From positions 1,922,001 through 1,986,000 of the forward strand of contig OY969700.1 of assembly GCA_963702035.1 (NCBI GenBank): DNA of 64,000 nucleotides, given 5' to 3'. Origin of the DNA: VRUE01 sp963702035 (GTDB lineage: Bacteria; Actinomycetota; Thermoleophilia; Solirubrobacterales; 70-9). The notes under the pieces are model-generated. The model saw only the letters and a list, made by a program, of their open reading frames with translations, had not been told where the DNA came from and made no database searches. Below, in pieces: positions 1 to 9,659 of the stretch. Position numbers and translations under genes: made by a program. Every line of letters begins with the position of its first letter. Within the stretch, counting starts at the first letter, position 1.

Positions 1-827
1 ACCCCGCTACGCGCCCGAATGCGGTTATAGGAGCTCTCGCCGTGTCCGATCGCTTCGACGACATTTCGTATCTGCAGCTCGCGCGGGAACTCGGAGGCCA
101 TGATCTGACCCGCCGAGGCGGCAAGTGGCGTCTGATCGTGGGCGAGTGCTTTCCGCAGGAACGCTTTCCAGCCGGCGCCCTTGGGCCACGACGACGCCAG
201 CTGGGGGAAGCCCCCGACGATCAGGTAACGGTCGAACGCGGAGGCAGCGTCAGGGGCATCGGTGAGGTCGGCCACCACGGCGGGGTCCAGCGGCGAAATC
301 CGCAACTCCATGGTCGGCCGTCCGTACAGCGGCGACCGCTCGGCGAGCAGGCTCTCCATCATCCTCACGTCGGAGCCGATGCAGATCAGCAGCAACGGCG
401 TTTTTTCCAGCATGCGATCCCATGCCAACTGGAGGTCCGCCGTGACGTCGGGGTCGCGCTCGGTCAGGTAGGGCAACTCGTCGATTACGAGGATTGCCGG
501 TCGTGCGGGGTCGATCCCCTGCACGGCCGCCCGGATCGCCGCCGGCCAGGAGTCGTACGAAGCGCCCTCGAACACCGGGGCGGCGGGGAGCGACGATTGG
601 GCCACGGCATCTACGAACGCCGCGATCGCAACGCGCATCCCTCGGCGGGGTGCATGGTAGAAGGCGTATGGAGCACCCACCTGATCGCAAAACTCCTGAA
701 CAAGCCGTGACTTGCCCACCCTCCTACGGCCCCGCAGCCAGGCAAACCGACCCCCGTCACCGGCCTTGACGAGGTCGTACTCGGCCCTCAGGGCTTCTAT
801 CTCCGCATCGCGGCCGATGAATGCCAC
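1..827 (-). CDS. ATPase_2/DUF234-like P-loop ATPase, 3' end beyond the window
   Basis: An open frame of at least 275 codons runs off the left edge of the window. It starts at GTG 827-825. The protein opens with FIGRDAEIEAL, followed by a Walker A-like stretch RGRRRVGKS near residue 37 and a Walker B stretch ILVIDELPYL near residue 112. A later VGGFPQ segment is also typical. This order is that of the archaeal-type ATPases often followed by a DUF234 or nuclease-like C-terminus, which would lie outside the window. Physiological substrates of this family are not established; many members look like mobile or toxin-like genes. It lies 47 bp downstream of purM on the same strand, with an inverted repeat in the gap that could be its operator. 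Family call is good, role unknown. Confidence 0.75.
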   Translation of the reverse strand, partial: MAFIGRDAEIEALRAEYDLVKAGDGGRFAWLRGRRRVGKSRLVQEFCDQVGAPYAFYHAPRRGMRVAIAAFVDAVAQSSLPAAPVFEGASYDSWPAAIRAAVQGIDPARPAILVIDELPYLTERDPDVTADLQLAWDRMLEKTPLLLICIGSDVRMMESLLAERSPLYGRPTMELRISPLDPAVVADLTDAPDAASAFDRYLIVGGFPQLASSWPKGAGWKAFLRKALAHDQTPLAASAGQIMASEFPRELQIRNVVEAIGHGESSYNRIRARSG

Positions 828-831
828 AACG

Positions 832-868
832 AGACACTACCAAACTAGACACTACCTAACTAGTGTCT
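832..868. promoter_or_regulatory. Operator-like repeats before the ATPase gene
   Basis: The box AGACACTA occurs at 832-839 and 847-854, exactly 15 bp apart, and its perfect reverse complement TAGTGTCT lies at 861-868. The 847/861 pair makes an 8-bp inverted repeat with a 6-bp spacer. The cluster fills the gap between the purM stop and the ATPase start and is AT-richer than its surroundings. I infer a protein-binding site, possibly autoregulatory; no regulator is identified. Confidence 0.55.
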
Positions 869-874
869 ACTAAT

Positions 875-1863
<989 letters not shown>

Positions 1864-1867
<4 letters not shown>

Positions 1868-3219
1868 GCGGGCGATTCTTTCAGGCGGGTCGGTAGGTCG
1901 GGCGCGGGCTCGAATATGTGCTCACGCCCGGCCTTGCGGCGCACCAGAAGCCCGCGATCCGCGAGCCCCGAGAGGTCTGCTCGGGCAGTCTCATGAGTGA
2001 CCCGATTGCTCGCTGCGTGTCCTGAGAACGAGTAGGAGCGACCTGGCTGCCTCAGCGCGTCGGAGAGGAGGGCGAGCTGCCGCCGGTTGAAGCCTCCGCC
2101 TCCGTGGAGCAGCTCCTCGACTTCGCGAATTTCGCGGGCCTTTCTGGCGAGGTATAGATGCAGCTCGTCGATCGCCCGCTCGATGACCTGAAGTTGGTGG
2201 ATGAGGAAGTAGGTGGTGTCGCCTTCGTCCGTCTCCGTTTCGAGGAATGCCCGTCCATATTGCGCGGGGGCCTGTTGCAGGATTCTCGAAATCGGTAGGT
2301 ACTCAACTAGCCAGTAGCGGTGTCTTCGCATCAGCCAAAAGAAGAGAATTCGCGCCGTTCGACCGTTGCCATCGACGAAAGGGTGGTCGTAAGCCAGCCA
2401 GAAGTGGAGGAGAATTGCTCGAACGACGGGATGTACAAACGGCTCGCTTTCGTCGTCCTGGTTGGCGAAATCACAGAGTGCTTGCATGCGCTCTGGGAGC
2501 GAATCGGGGTGAGGAGGCTTGTGCACCTTTCGCCCGCCGTCCCGGTCGTAGACCGCGACGCGCTCTTCGCGGGTCGTCTGTAACCGGCCTGCGGCGCTGG
2601 GATCGTCCAGCGTTCCCTCGGTGAGAATTCGGTGTAGGTCGAGAACCATTTCCGGCGCTAGACGTGTATCCATCTCGCTTCGCATGAACTGCAGCGCCCG
2701 GTAGTTGTTGAAGATCATCTGCTCGCTGCGGTCCCGCGGTTCGCGGCCGCTGCGCAAAAGCTCCTTCGCTGCCTTACGGGACGTGGTGGCGCCCTCCAAC
2801 TGGCTGGATCGGATCGCCTCCTCGGTCAGTGAGTTGACCAGGTATCGATCCCTCGCCTGCCCTTCCGAGGTGACGATGTCGTCCATCGCCACCTCACCGG
2901 CACAACGTTGGTCGATTCGATGGAGGCTGCGCAGCACCGAATCCGGAAGCGCGTAGACGAACGGTCGTCCTCCCGAATAGACAGGCGAATCGTCATCGGA
3001 ATCGAGCAGCGGAAGAGGCCGAAGGTCGGATCGGCGTTCTAACTTGACCTTCAGCCACCAATCCTCCGAAGTCAGACCGTCCGGTGGCTTGAGCCTGTGG
3101 AGCTTGTCCCAATGGAGATATGCGGCTACTTCCCGAGGGTCTCGGGGGGCGCTGAGGGCCTTGAGAAGCCGGCCATCGTCAAGGAGGTCACCTTCGCTGG
3201 GCGCTCTCGCTACGTGCAT
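1864..3219 (-). CDS. Fic family protein, class II (probable AMPylase)
   Basis: Fic proteins usually transfer AMP from ATP to a hydroxyl side chain of a target protein. The catalytic loop HPFVDGNGRTAR is intact in the middle of the 451-residue chain. Upstream of it, SSQLEG fits the S/T-xxx-E-G/N inhibitory helix motif. Its N-terminal position makes this a self-inhibited class II Fic. The C-terminus (about the last 80 residues) resembles a winged-helix DNA-binding domain, as in many Fic-HTH regulators. I chose ATG 3219; a TTG at 3231 would add four residues. Repeats just upstream suggest autoregulation. The gene has lower GC than its neighbours, hinting at acquisition, yet its stop codon overlaps the purM start. 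Confidence 0.9.
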
Positions 3220-3220
3220 T

Positions 3221-3287
3221 TCCAAATCCAAATCTGTCCAAATCTATCCAAGGATTTGGAATTCTATCCAAATTGAATAGATTTTTG
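3221..3287. promoter_or_regulatory. AT-rich iteron cluster upstream of fic
   Basis: The gap between uppP-like and fic holds TCCAAATC at 3221-3228 and 3237-3244, an inverted GGATTTGGA at 3252-3260, and TATCCAAAT at about 3265-3273. The cluster is strikingly AT-rich in a GC-rich chromosome. It also covers the fic start region, including the alternative TTG. I infer an operator, perhaps read by the winged-helix tail of Fic itself. Confidence 0.5.
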
Positions 3288-3289
3288 GT

Positions 3290-4102
3290 TTAGCCCGCGC
3301 GGAGTTTTGCGAATACCGCTCCGGCAAGCCCCGCCCGATAGGCCGCATATGGCCACAGCGCCCGGTCTCGCTCGACCAGACCGATCAGGCGCTGGGAGGC
3401 GAGGGTGGAGGCGAAGGAGGCGGCGACGCCGATCGCCATCGAGCGCCGCAGGCTGGGGGAGGCCCCGCGCCGCCGCAGGCGCTCGCCCTTGAGCAGGGTG
3501 GCGCCGACGATGATCGGCAGCGCGATCGTGCGCGAGAGCAGGTTCGCCTGGTCGCGCGAGAAGCACCGCCAGCGCGCCGCCGCCAGCGTGACGCCGTTGC
3601 GCGAGACGCCGGGGGCGAGCGCGGCGGCCTGGGCGACGCCGAGGACCAGTCCGTCGGCCGGGGTCGCCTCACCTCGCCCTCGCAGCTGCGGTCGTGTGTC
3701 GGCGATCAGCATCGCCGCCGCTCCGGCCAGCAGTCCGATCGCGGTCGCTTTCGGCCCGCCCAGGCGCTGCTCGATCGGCCGCTCGAAGAAGTAACCGACC
3801 GCCGCCGCGGGCAGGAAGGAGAGGCCGAGGACCAGTGCGCGCGACCGGTCGAAGGCGCGCAGCTCTTCGAGGATCGTCTGCCGCTGGCCGATCAGCAGCG
3901 CCAGCGCGGCCCCGCCGTGCAGCGCCACCTCGAAGCTCTTGCGTACCTCCGGGTCGATCCGCTCCCAGTCCCAGCCGGCCAGCCAGGGGACAAGGACGAT
4001 GTGGGCAGAGGAGGAGACCGGCAGCAGCTCCGCCGGACCCTGGACGATCCCCAGCGCCAGCGCGCGGGCGACCGGGATCCTGCCGTCGGCCGCTTCGCTC
4101 AA
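3290..4102 (-). CDS. uppP: Undecaprenyl-diphosphate phosphatase-like membrane protein (UppP/BacA family)
   Basis: UppP recycles the undecaprenyl lipid carrier for cell-wall and polysaccharide synthesis by removing one phosphate. The 270-residue chain matches the family length. The two signature regions are present in somewhat divergent form: GIVQGPAELLPVSSS at residues 18-32 and PGVSRNG in the second half (usual PGxSRSG). Several hydrophobic segments separate them. The start is TTG 4102-4100, overlapping the TGA of the upstream dedA-like gene (TTGA), so the two membrane proteins are probably co-translated. The N replacing S in the second motif leaves some doubt about full activity. The family assignment is firm. 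Confidence 0.85.
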   Translation of the reverse strand: MSEAADGRIPVARALALGIVQGPAELLPVSSSAHIVLVPWLAGWDWERIDPEVRKSFEVALHGGAALALLIGQRQTILEELRAFDRSRALVLGLSFLPAAAVGYFFERPIEQRLGGPKATAIGLLAGAAAMLIADTRPQLRGRGEATPADGLVLGVAQAAALAPGVSRNGVTLAAARWRCFSRDQANLLSRTIALPIIVGATLLKGERLRRRGASPSLRRSMAIGVAASFASTLASQRLIGLVERDRALWPYAAYRAGLAGAVFAKLRAG

Positions 4103-4773
4103 ACGCCTCCGCCAGTGCGGGCGGGCTCGGCGATGACGTCGCCTTCGTCGCCCGGGCCACCGCCGCGGCGGCGCTTGACGATCGCGTAGACGATCAGGCC
4201 GACGATCGCGGCGACCACGAGGTAGTCGAAGACCTGTAGGTGATGGCGCCACTGCTCCCAGTTGTCGCCGACCGCCCGCCCGAGCAGGCCGAAGCCGAGC
4301 ACCCAGGGCAGCGAGCCGAGCGCGGTCAGCCAGGTGAAGCGCCAGAAGGGCATCTCGGCGACGCCGGCCGGCAGGGAGATGAAAGCCCGCACCAGCGGCA
4401 GCAGGCGGGCGAAGAACACCGTCGCGTCGCCGTGGCGTTTGAACCAGCTGTCGACCCAGGCGAGCCGACTCGGGCTGATGTGGATCAGCCGGTTCTTCTC
4501 CAGCAGGTCGACGCGGCCGTAGTAGCCGATCGCATAGGTCGCCCAGGAGCCGACCATGTTCCCGGCCAGCCCGGCGAGCACGATCCCGATCAGCGTCTGG
4601 TCGCCGTTGGAGACGCTGAATCCGCCGAACAGCATCACCGCCTCGCTCGGGATCGGGATGCAGGCGCTGCCCGCCGCCATCAGCAGGAAGATGCCGGCCA
4701 GGCCGGTGCTTTCGATCACGTTGACGCAAAGGTTGACGATCGGGCCGGTTATGTCGGCGAAGGGAATCGGCAT
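4099..4773 (-). CDS. DedA family membrane protein
   Basis: DedA (SNARE-associated/VTT) proteins are inner-membrane proteins. Several members have been linked to undecaprenyl-phosphate or phospholipid translocation. Recognisable features are the N-terminal CIPIPSEAVMLFGG, the GNMVGSWATYAIG segment, and FFARLLPLVRAFISLPAG in the second half, followed by two hydrophobic helices and a basic tail. I chose ATG 4773 (224 aa) because the family consensus begins there; an ATG at 4812 would add 13 residues and leave only 18 bp to the divergent gene. The 4-bp overlap with the uppP-like gene fits a shared role in lipid-carrier recycling next to a polysaccharide locus. Confidence 0.85.
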   Translation of the reverse strand: MPIPFADITGPIVNLCVNVIESTGLAGIFLLMAAGSACIPIPSEAVMLFGGFSVSNGDQTLIGIVLAGLAGNMVGSWATYAIGYYGRVDLLEKNRLIHISPSRLAWVDSWFKRHGDATVFFARLLPLVRAFISLPAGVAEMPFWRFTWLTALGSLPWVLGFGLLGRAVGDNWEQWRHHLQVFDYLVVAAIVGLIVYAIVKRRRGGGPGDEGDVIAEPARTGGGV

Positions 4774-4830
4774 GCGCGAAGGCGGGATTGTAGGGAGCGG
4801 GCCGAACAGCATCTAAACTCGGGTCGCCTC

Positions 4831-6732
4831 ATGGGCCGGCTCAACCATCCTGTTTACCGCACGCGGCTCCTCCAGGCGGCGGCCGACGCGCTCCTCGTCG
4901 CCCTCGCCTACTACCTGGCGTTCCGGCTGCGCTTCCTCGACAGGGCGGATCTTCCGCACCGCTACTGGGTCCTTTTCGCCCAGTCGGTGGGCTTCGTCGC
5001 CCTGATCGAGGTCGCGGTCTTCGCCGCCTTCGGGCTCTACCAGAAGTGGTGGCGCTACGTCAGCGGTCGCGACTTCCTCACGATCGTCCGCGCCGTCGCC
5101 GTCGGCAGCGCGGTCGTCGTCGTCCTCTTCACCGTGCTGAAGCCCTTCGAACACACGCTGCCGCGCTCGGTCGCGGTGATGGACTTCCTACTGACCCTGT
5201 TCCTGGTCGCCGGCGCGCGGCTCGCCGTGCGGCTGATCGTCGAGCGGCCGAGCCACGGCCAGCGCCTGCCCAAGCACGAGGTGCTGGTCGTCGGCGCCGG
5301 CTCCGGCGGTCAGATGGTCGTCCGCGAGATGCACCTCAACCCGAACCTGGGCGCGTCCGCGATCGGCTTCGTCGACGACGACGCGCGCAAACAGGGGATG
5401 CGGATGCTCGGCCTCAAGGTGCTGGGGACGACCGCGCAGATCGAGACGATCCTCGACGAGACCGAGCCCGACGAGGTGGTGATCGCGATCCCCTCGGCCC
5501 CCGGCACGCTGCGCGCCAAGGTCGTCGCCGCCTGCCGCGAGCGTGAGGTCCGCGTCCGCACCCTGCCGACCGTGTTCGAGCTGCTGCGCGGCGGCGTCCA
5601 GCTCAACAAGCAGCTGCGCGAGGTCCAGGTCGAGGACGTGTTGGGGCGCGATCCGGTCGTGGTCGAGCTGGACCGGGTCGGCGCCTACCTGCGCGACCGC
5701 ATCGTCCTCGTCACCGGCGCCGGCGGCTCGATCGGCTCCGAGCTCTGCCGCCAGATCGCCCGGGTCGGCCCGCGGCTGCTGGTGATGCTCGACCACGCCG
5801 AGGACAACCTCTTCGAGATCGAGCGCGAGATGGTCGACGAGCGCCACTTCTCGAACGTCGAGTCGGTGCTCGCCGATTGCAGGGAGCCGCACCGGATGCT
5901 GGAGACGATGCAGCGCTTCAAGCCGCATGTCGTCTTCCACGCCGCCGCCTACAAGCACGTGCCGCTGATGGAGGCAAACCCGCTGGAGGCGGTGCGCAAC
6001 AACGCGATCGCGACGCGGATCACCGCCGAGACCGCGGCCGCCTCGGAAGTCGAGCGCTTCGTCCTCATCTCCACCGACAAGGCGGTCAACCCGCAGACGG
6101 TGATGGGCGCCTCCAAGGCGATGGCCGAGTGGATCGTCGAGGCCGCCGGCGACAAGCACCCCGGCACCCGCTTCGCCAGCGTCCGCTTCGGCAACGTGCT
6201 CGCCTCCTCGGGCAGCGTCGTGCCGATCTTCCGCGGCCAGATCGAGCGGGGCGGGCCGGTCACCGTCACGCACCCCGAGATGACCCGCTTCTTCATGACG
6301 ATCCCCGAGGCGGTGCAGTTGGTGATCCGCGCGGGGGACATCGGTGCCGGCCGGGGCGAGGTCTTCGTCCTCGACATGGGCGAGCCGGTCAAGATCGTCG
6401 ACCTCGCCAACAACATGATCCGCCTCGCCGGCTACGAGCCGGGGGCCGAGATCGCGGTCGAGTTAACCCAGCCCCGCCCCGGGGAGAAGCTGCACGAGGA
6501 GCTCTTCGGCCAGGGGGAGGAGCTGCGGCCGACGGCGGCGAAGCGGATCCACCGCGCCGTCCGCACCGCCCCGCTCGACACGGACTGGGTCGACTCGACC
6601 CTGAACTCGCTGGAGCACCTGGTCATGGCCGGCGACGAGGCCGATCTCGCGGAAAGGGTCGTCGAGCTGATTACGGACGGCGCTGCATCAACCGATACCG
6701 GCTCCGTCGAGCACCATCCGCCCGCCGGCTAG
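4831..6732 (+). CDS. CapD/WbpM-type nucleoside-diphosphate-sugar 4,6-dehydratase/epimerase
   Basis: Members of this family make 4-keto-6-deoxy UDP-sugars, typically from UDP-GlcNAc, for glycans. The 633-residue protein has about four N-terminal membrane segments, a first nucleotide-binding fold with VVGAGSGGQ near 152, and a catalytic SDR domain starting with VTGAGGSIGSE near 295. HAAAYKHVPLME and STDKAVNPQTVMGASK (near 413) are the family's active-site stretches. The membrane-anchored long form is like WbpM/PglF. It opens the polysaccharide locus and diverges from dedA. The start is ATG 4831. The exact sugar product cannot be read from sequence. Confidence 0.9.
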   Translation: MGRLNHPVYRTRLLQAAADALLVALAYYLAFRLRFLDRADLPHRYWVLFAQSVGFVALIEVAVFAAFGLYQKWWRYVSGRDFLTIVRAVAVGSAVVVVLFTVLKPFEHTLPRSVAVMDFLLTLFLVAGARLAVRLIVERPSHGQRLPKHEVLVVGAGSGGQMVVREMHLNPNLGASAIGFVDDDARKQGMRMLGLKVLGTTAQIETILDETEPDEVVIAIPSAPGTLRAKVVAACREREVRVRTLPTVFELLRGGVQLNKQLREVQVEDVLGRDPVVVELDRVGAYLRDRIVLVTGAGGSIGSELCRQIARVGPRLLVMLDHAEDNLFEIEREMVDERHFSNVESVLADCREPHRMLETMQRFKPHVVFHAAAYKHVPLMEANPLEAVRNNAIATRITAETAAASEVERFVLISTDKAVNPQTVMGASKAMAEWIVEAAGDKHPGTRFASVRFGNVLASSGSVVPIFRGQIERGGPVTVTHPEMTRFFMTIPEAVQLVIRAGDIGAGRGEVFVLDMGEPVKIVDLANNMIRLAGYEPGAEIAVELTQPRPGEKLHEELFGQGEELRPTAAKRIHRAVRTAPLDTDWVDSTLNSLEHLVMAGDEADLAERVVELITDGAASTDTGSVEHHPPAG

Positions 6733-6825
6733 CCCCGCCCGCCCGCCTTCCCCCTCCGCCCGCCGGTTTGATCTCAGGCACGAAGCGCTCTCCGGACCGG
6801 CTCTGCCCATATCCTGCTGCCCGCA

Positions 6826-7632
6826 GTGGAGTTGATTAAGGAAATCGGGGCCTTCGCCGGCCTGGTCGCATTCTTGGGCCTGGCCCTGCTCGCCATGCTC
6901 TCGTTTGCGCAGGGGCGCGACCTCCGCCGTCTGCGCGAGTGGGCCGGCTCGGCGCCGGAGCGCGACGCCGAGCGCAAGGACTCGACCTCGGCCGCCGCGG
7001 CGGAGCGGGCCGAGGAGATGCGCAAGCTGGAAGAGGCCCGCGACGCCGAGCGCAGCGCGGCCGAGCTGCGCGAGCACCGCCGCGAGCGACGCGAGGCCGG
7101 CCTGCCCGAACTGACCCGCGGCGAGCGCCTGCGCGAGCGCTTCTCGCGCGACGGCGGGGGCGGGAGCGCCGGCGGTGGGCTGAGAGCCCGCCTGGGCGAC
7201 CCGCGCTATCTGGTCGGTCTCTTCGTCATCCTCGTCGTGATCGTGGGCGGTGCCGCCTACGCGCTGACGCAGGGTGGCGACGAAGGGTCGGGCGGCAAGG
7301 GTGGCAAGAGCGGCAAGCAGGCCTCGCACGTGCTCAAGCCGAGCGAAATCGAGGTGACGGTGCTCAACGGCACGGCGGTGGAAGGACTGGCGGGCACCTA
7401 CGGCAACATGGTCGAGCGCCGCGGCTACCAGCTCGGCGCGGTCACCAACAGTCGCTCGAGCTTTGCCGAAAGCGTTGTCATGTTCCAGCAGGGCGAGGGT
7501 GCGGCCGCGCACCGGGTGGCCGACTCGCTGGAAATCTCGCGGGTGCAGTCGATGACCTCGGAGATCGCCTCGCTCTCGGCCGGGGCCCCCATCGCGGTTG
7601 TCGTCGGCGAAGACAATGCCTCGACGGGCTAG
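6826..7632 (+). CDS. Membrane protein with C-terminal LytR_C domain
   Basis: The chain has a first hydrophobic helix at about 5-27, a long charged Glu/Arg/Ala-rich coiled region to about 105, a second helix at about 127-148, then a Gly/Lys linker. A LytR_C-like domain follows (about 170-262, beginning IEVTVLNGT). LytR_C domains accompany cell-wall glycopolymer ligases and are thought to bind wall or glycan. No LCP catalytic domain is present, so this is an accessory protein. The start is GTG 6826; its stop overlaps the next gene by 17 bp, so it belongs to the polysaccharide transcription unit. Confidence 0.75.
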   Translation: MELIKEIGAFAGLVAFLGLALLAMLSFAQGRDLRRLREWAGSAPERDAERKDSTSAAAAERAEEMRKLEEARDAERSAAELREHRRERREAGLPELTRGERLRERFSRDGGGGSAGGGLRARLGDPRYLVGLFVILVVIVGGAAYALTQGGDEGSGGKGGKSGKQASHVLKPSEIEVTVLNGTAVEGLAGTYGNMVERRGYQLGAVTNSRSSFAESVVMFQQGEGAAAHRVADSLEISRVQSMTSEIASLSAGAPIAVVVGEDNASTG

Positions 7633-8107
7633 CGTTCCGGCGGTCGTCTTCGCCCTGCTCGTCGTCGCAACGGTTGCCGCCTTCGCCTGGTCGCAGCGCC
7701 TCAAGCGCGACCCCCTCGTCCTCGACCGGGTCAGCTTCCGCCCCGTCCCCTATCTCAAAGGAACGCCCCCCGCGCAGGCCTTCACCCCGGGCACCGATTG
7801 CCGCTTCGACCGCGAGCGGATCCGCTTCCGCACGACCATCTCCGACACGGGCGACGTCCAGGTGGTCAAGCCCGGCGGCAGGCTGATCGTCACCCTCGCC
7901 CGCGACACCTACCTCAAGCGCTACAGCTTCCACACCTTCTACTGGGACGGTCGAACCCGCAACGACGGTACCGCCCCGCCGGGCCGCTACAAGCTGAGGG
8001 TGAAGCTGCTCGGCCAGGATCGAACGCTGGTCCCGGGCGGCGTGATGCGCCTGCACCGCTCGCCGAGCACGCCGATGAAGAGCTGCTCGAGGGGGCCGAG
8101 AGGTTGA
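7616..8107 (+). CDS. Membrane-anchored protein with FlgD-Ig-like fold
   Basis: A 163-residue protein has one N-terminal membrane helix (about 8-30) and an extracytoplasmic beta domain. The region FYWDGRTRNDGTAPPGRY near 105-125 matches the FlgD Ig-like pattern W-D-G-x-x-x-x-G-x-x-x-P-x-G-x-Y. Such domains are structural and are common in secreted or anchored envelope proteins of actinobacteria. The start is ATG 7616, inside the end of the preceding gene. Its TGA overlaps the TTG start of the Wzy-like gene. A role in polysaccharide export or assembly is inferred from position only. Confidence 0.6.
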   Translation: MPRRASVPAVVFALLVVATVAAFAWSQRLKRDPLVLDRVSFRPVPYLKGTPPAQAFTPGTDCRFDRERIRFRTTISDTGDVQVVKPGGRLIVTLARDTYLKRYSFHTFYWDGRTRNDGTAPPGRYKLRVKLLGQDRTLVPGGVMRLHRSPSTPMKSCSRGPRG

Positions 8108-9650
8108 GCGACTTCCTCGCCGCGGCTGGCGTCTTGGTCGCAGCCGGCGCAGCAGCCGCCTCGATCGTGCTGCCGTCGAGCCGATTGCGCTCGCTGGCGA
8201 TGCTGCTGGCGCTCGTCCTCTTTCCGGCTCTGATCCTCGGCGACCAGTGGCACTCGGCCCAGATCGTTAACCTGCGCGACAGCTCGTCCCGTCTCGCGGC
8301 GCTGGGCATCGCTGGGCTGGCGGCCGTCGCGATCCTCGCGGCTGTCTTCCGTCGCTGGCCGGTTCTGCTGCCGCTGGCGATCGTGGCGGTGTTGCCCTTT
8401 CGTATCCCGTTGCATGCCGGGGGCGATACGGCGAACCTCTTGGTGCCGCTCTATCTGGTGATTGCCGGGGGGGTTTTCTCTGTGGTGCTGGGCGAGTGGC
8501 AGGAGCGTGGGGGGGTCGATCCGAGTGCTGGGTTTTTCGCCTTGCGGCGGCCATCTCTCGCTGACCCTGAAGTGCGAAAAACAGGACGCCGCGCCCGGAT
8601 CGACCCCCCCACGCTGCTGCCATACGTTCTGGCCGGGGTCGTGCTTCTTTACGCGCTGCAGACGCTTTACTCACCGGACTTCTCGAAAAGCCTTCAGAAC
8701 GTTTGCTTCTTCTTCGTTCCGTTCTCGTTGGTTTACGCGCTGCTACGAGATGTGGAATGGAACCGGAAGCTGCTGGTCCTCGTGTTGTGGGTGGTTGCCG
8801 TTGAGGCGGTCGCTTTCGTGCTGGTGGGGTCGGTCGAGTACGTGAGTCGGAGTCTGTTCTGGAATGACCAGGTGATCAGGTCCAATGAATTCCATACCTA
8901 CTTCCGGGTCAACTCGATCTTCTGGGACCCGAACATCTACGGGCGGTATCTGGCCCTGGTGATCGTGGTGGCGATGGCGGCGCTTCTGTGGGTGAGGGAA
9001 CGCCGGACGCTGGCATTGCTGACTGGGCTGGTGGCTGTGCTGTGGCTGGGCCTCGCGGTCACCTTTTCGCAGTCGAGCTTCGCCGCGCTTCTGGCGGGCC
9101 TGGCTGTCCTCGCTGCTTTGCGATGGAGCTGGCGATGGACGCTCGCGGCGGTGGGTGCCGGCGCGGTCTTCGCGGTGGTCATCGTCCTCTTCGCCGGAGG
9201 CGTCTCGAAGCTCAGCCCCGACCGCCTCAACACCGACACCGGCGGTCGCGGCAACCTGGTCTCAGGAGGAGCAAAGCTGTTCGCCCAAAGACCCATCTGG
9301 GGCTACGGCGCCGGCAGCTTCCCCCGCGCCTACCGAGAGCACGCGGCAACCAAGAATGCTCTCGTCTCGGTCTCCCACACCGAGCCCGTAACCGTCGCAG
9401 CCGAGCAGGGGCTGGTCGGCCTTCTCGCTTACGGCTCCCTAATCGTCGTGGCCTTATGGACGATGGCAACCGGCCTCTTCGTCCCTCCCCCCCACAAACG
9501 CTCGCACGAGCAGCCGTCCTGGCTGCCTTTACGGCCCTCCTGGTCCACACGATGGCCTACGCCGGCTTCTACGAGGACCCGATCGCCTGGGTCCTGCTCG
9601 CGGTCGGCGCCTCGCTTGCGGCAGTCCCGACGGTCCGCCCGTCGGCTTAG
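8104..9650 (+). CDS. O-antigen ligase/polymerase-like membrane protein (Wzy/WaaL type), frame interrupted at a poly-C tract
   Basis: A polytopic membrane protein (about 515 codons) has many hydrophobic helices and a large periplasmic-type loop with GYGAGSFPRAYREH and SHTEP, the pattern of the O-antigen ligase/polymerase family. It starts at TTG 8104, overlapping the preceding stop. The frame runs to about 9489. There a run of seven C leaves the expected C-terminal helix (AAVLAAFTALLVHTMAYAGF) in another frame, ending at 9650; one extra C restores the whole protein. This is either an assembly error or slippage. A 112-bp palindromic element (8504-8615) is inserted within the frame and is translated as about 37 extra residues. 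Confidence 0.75.
8504..8615. repeat. Palindromic element, family B, inside the Wzy-like gene
   Basis: Perfect 20-bp outer arms lie at 8504-8523 and 8596-8615. Inside is the family B core: a short inner stem TTTTTCGC/GCGAAAAA and a conserved apical region shared with the elements at 13369-13488 and 45406-45527, here in the opposite orientation. The outer arms are different from those of the other copies. The element is read through without a stop, adding a segment containing GFFALRRPSLADPEVRK to a membrane protein. Confidence 0.8.
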
Positions 9651-9659
9651 GCTCAACGC

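Noticed and set aside
42..710. Plus-strand frame at the left edge
   Set aside because: The opposite strand encodes a recognisable P-loop ATPase with Walker motifs across the same bases.
5188..6273. Long open frame on the minus strand opposite the CapD-type gene
   Set aside because: It is a low-complexity Arg/Ala/Asp frame complementary to a strongly conserved gene, as expected at high GC.
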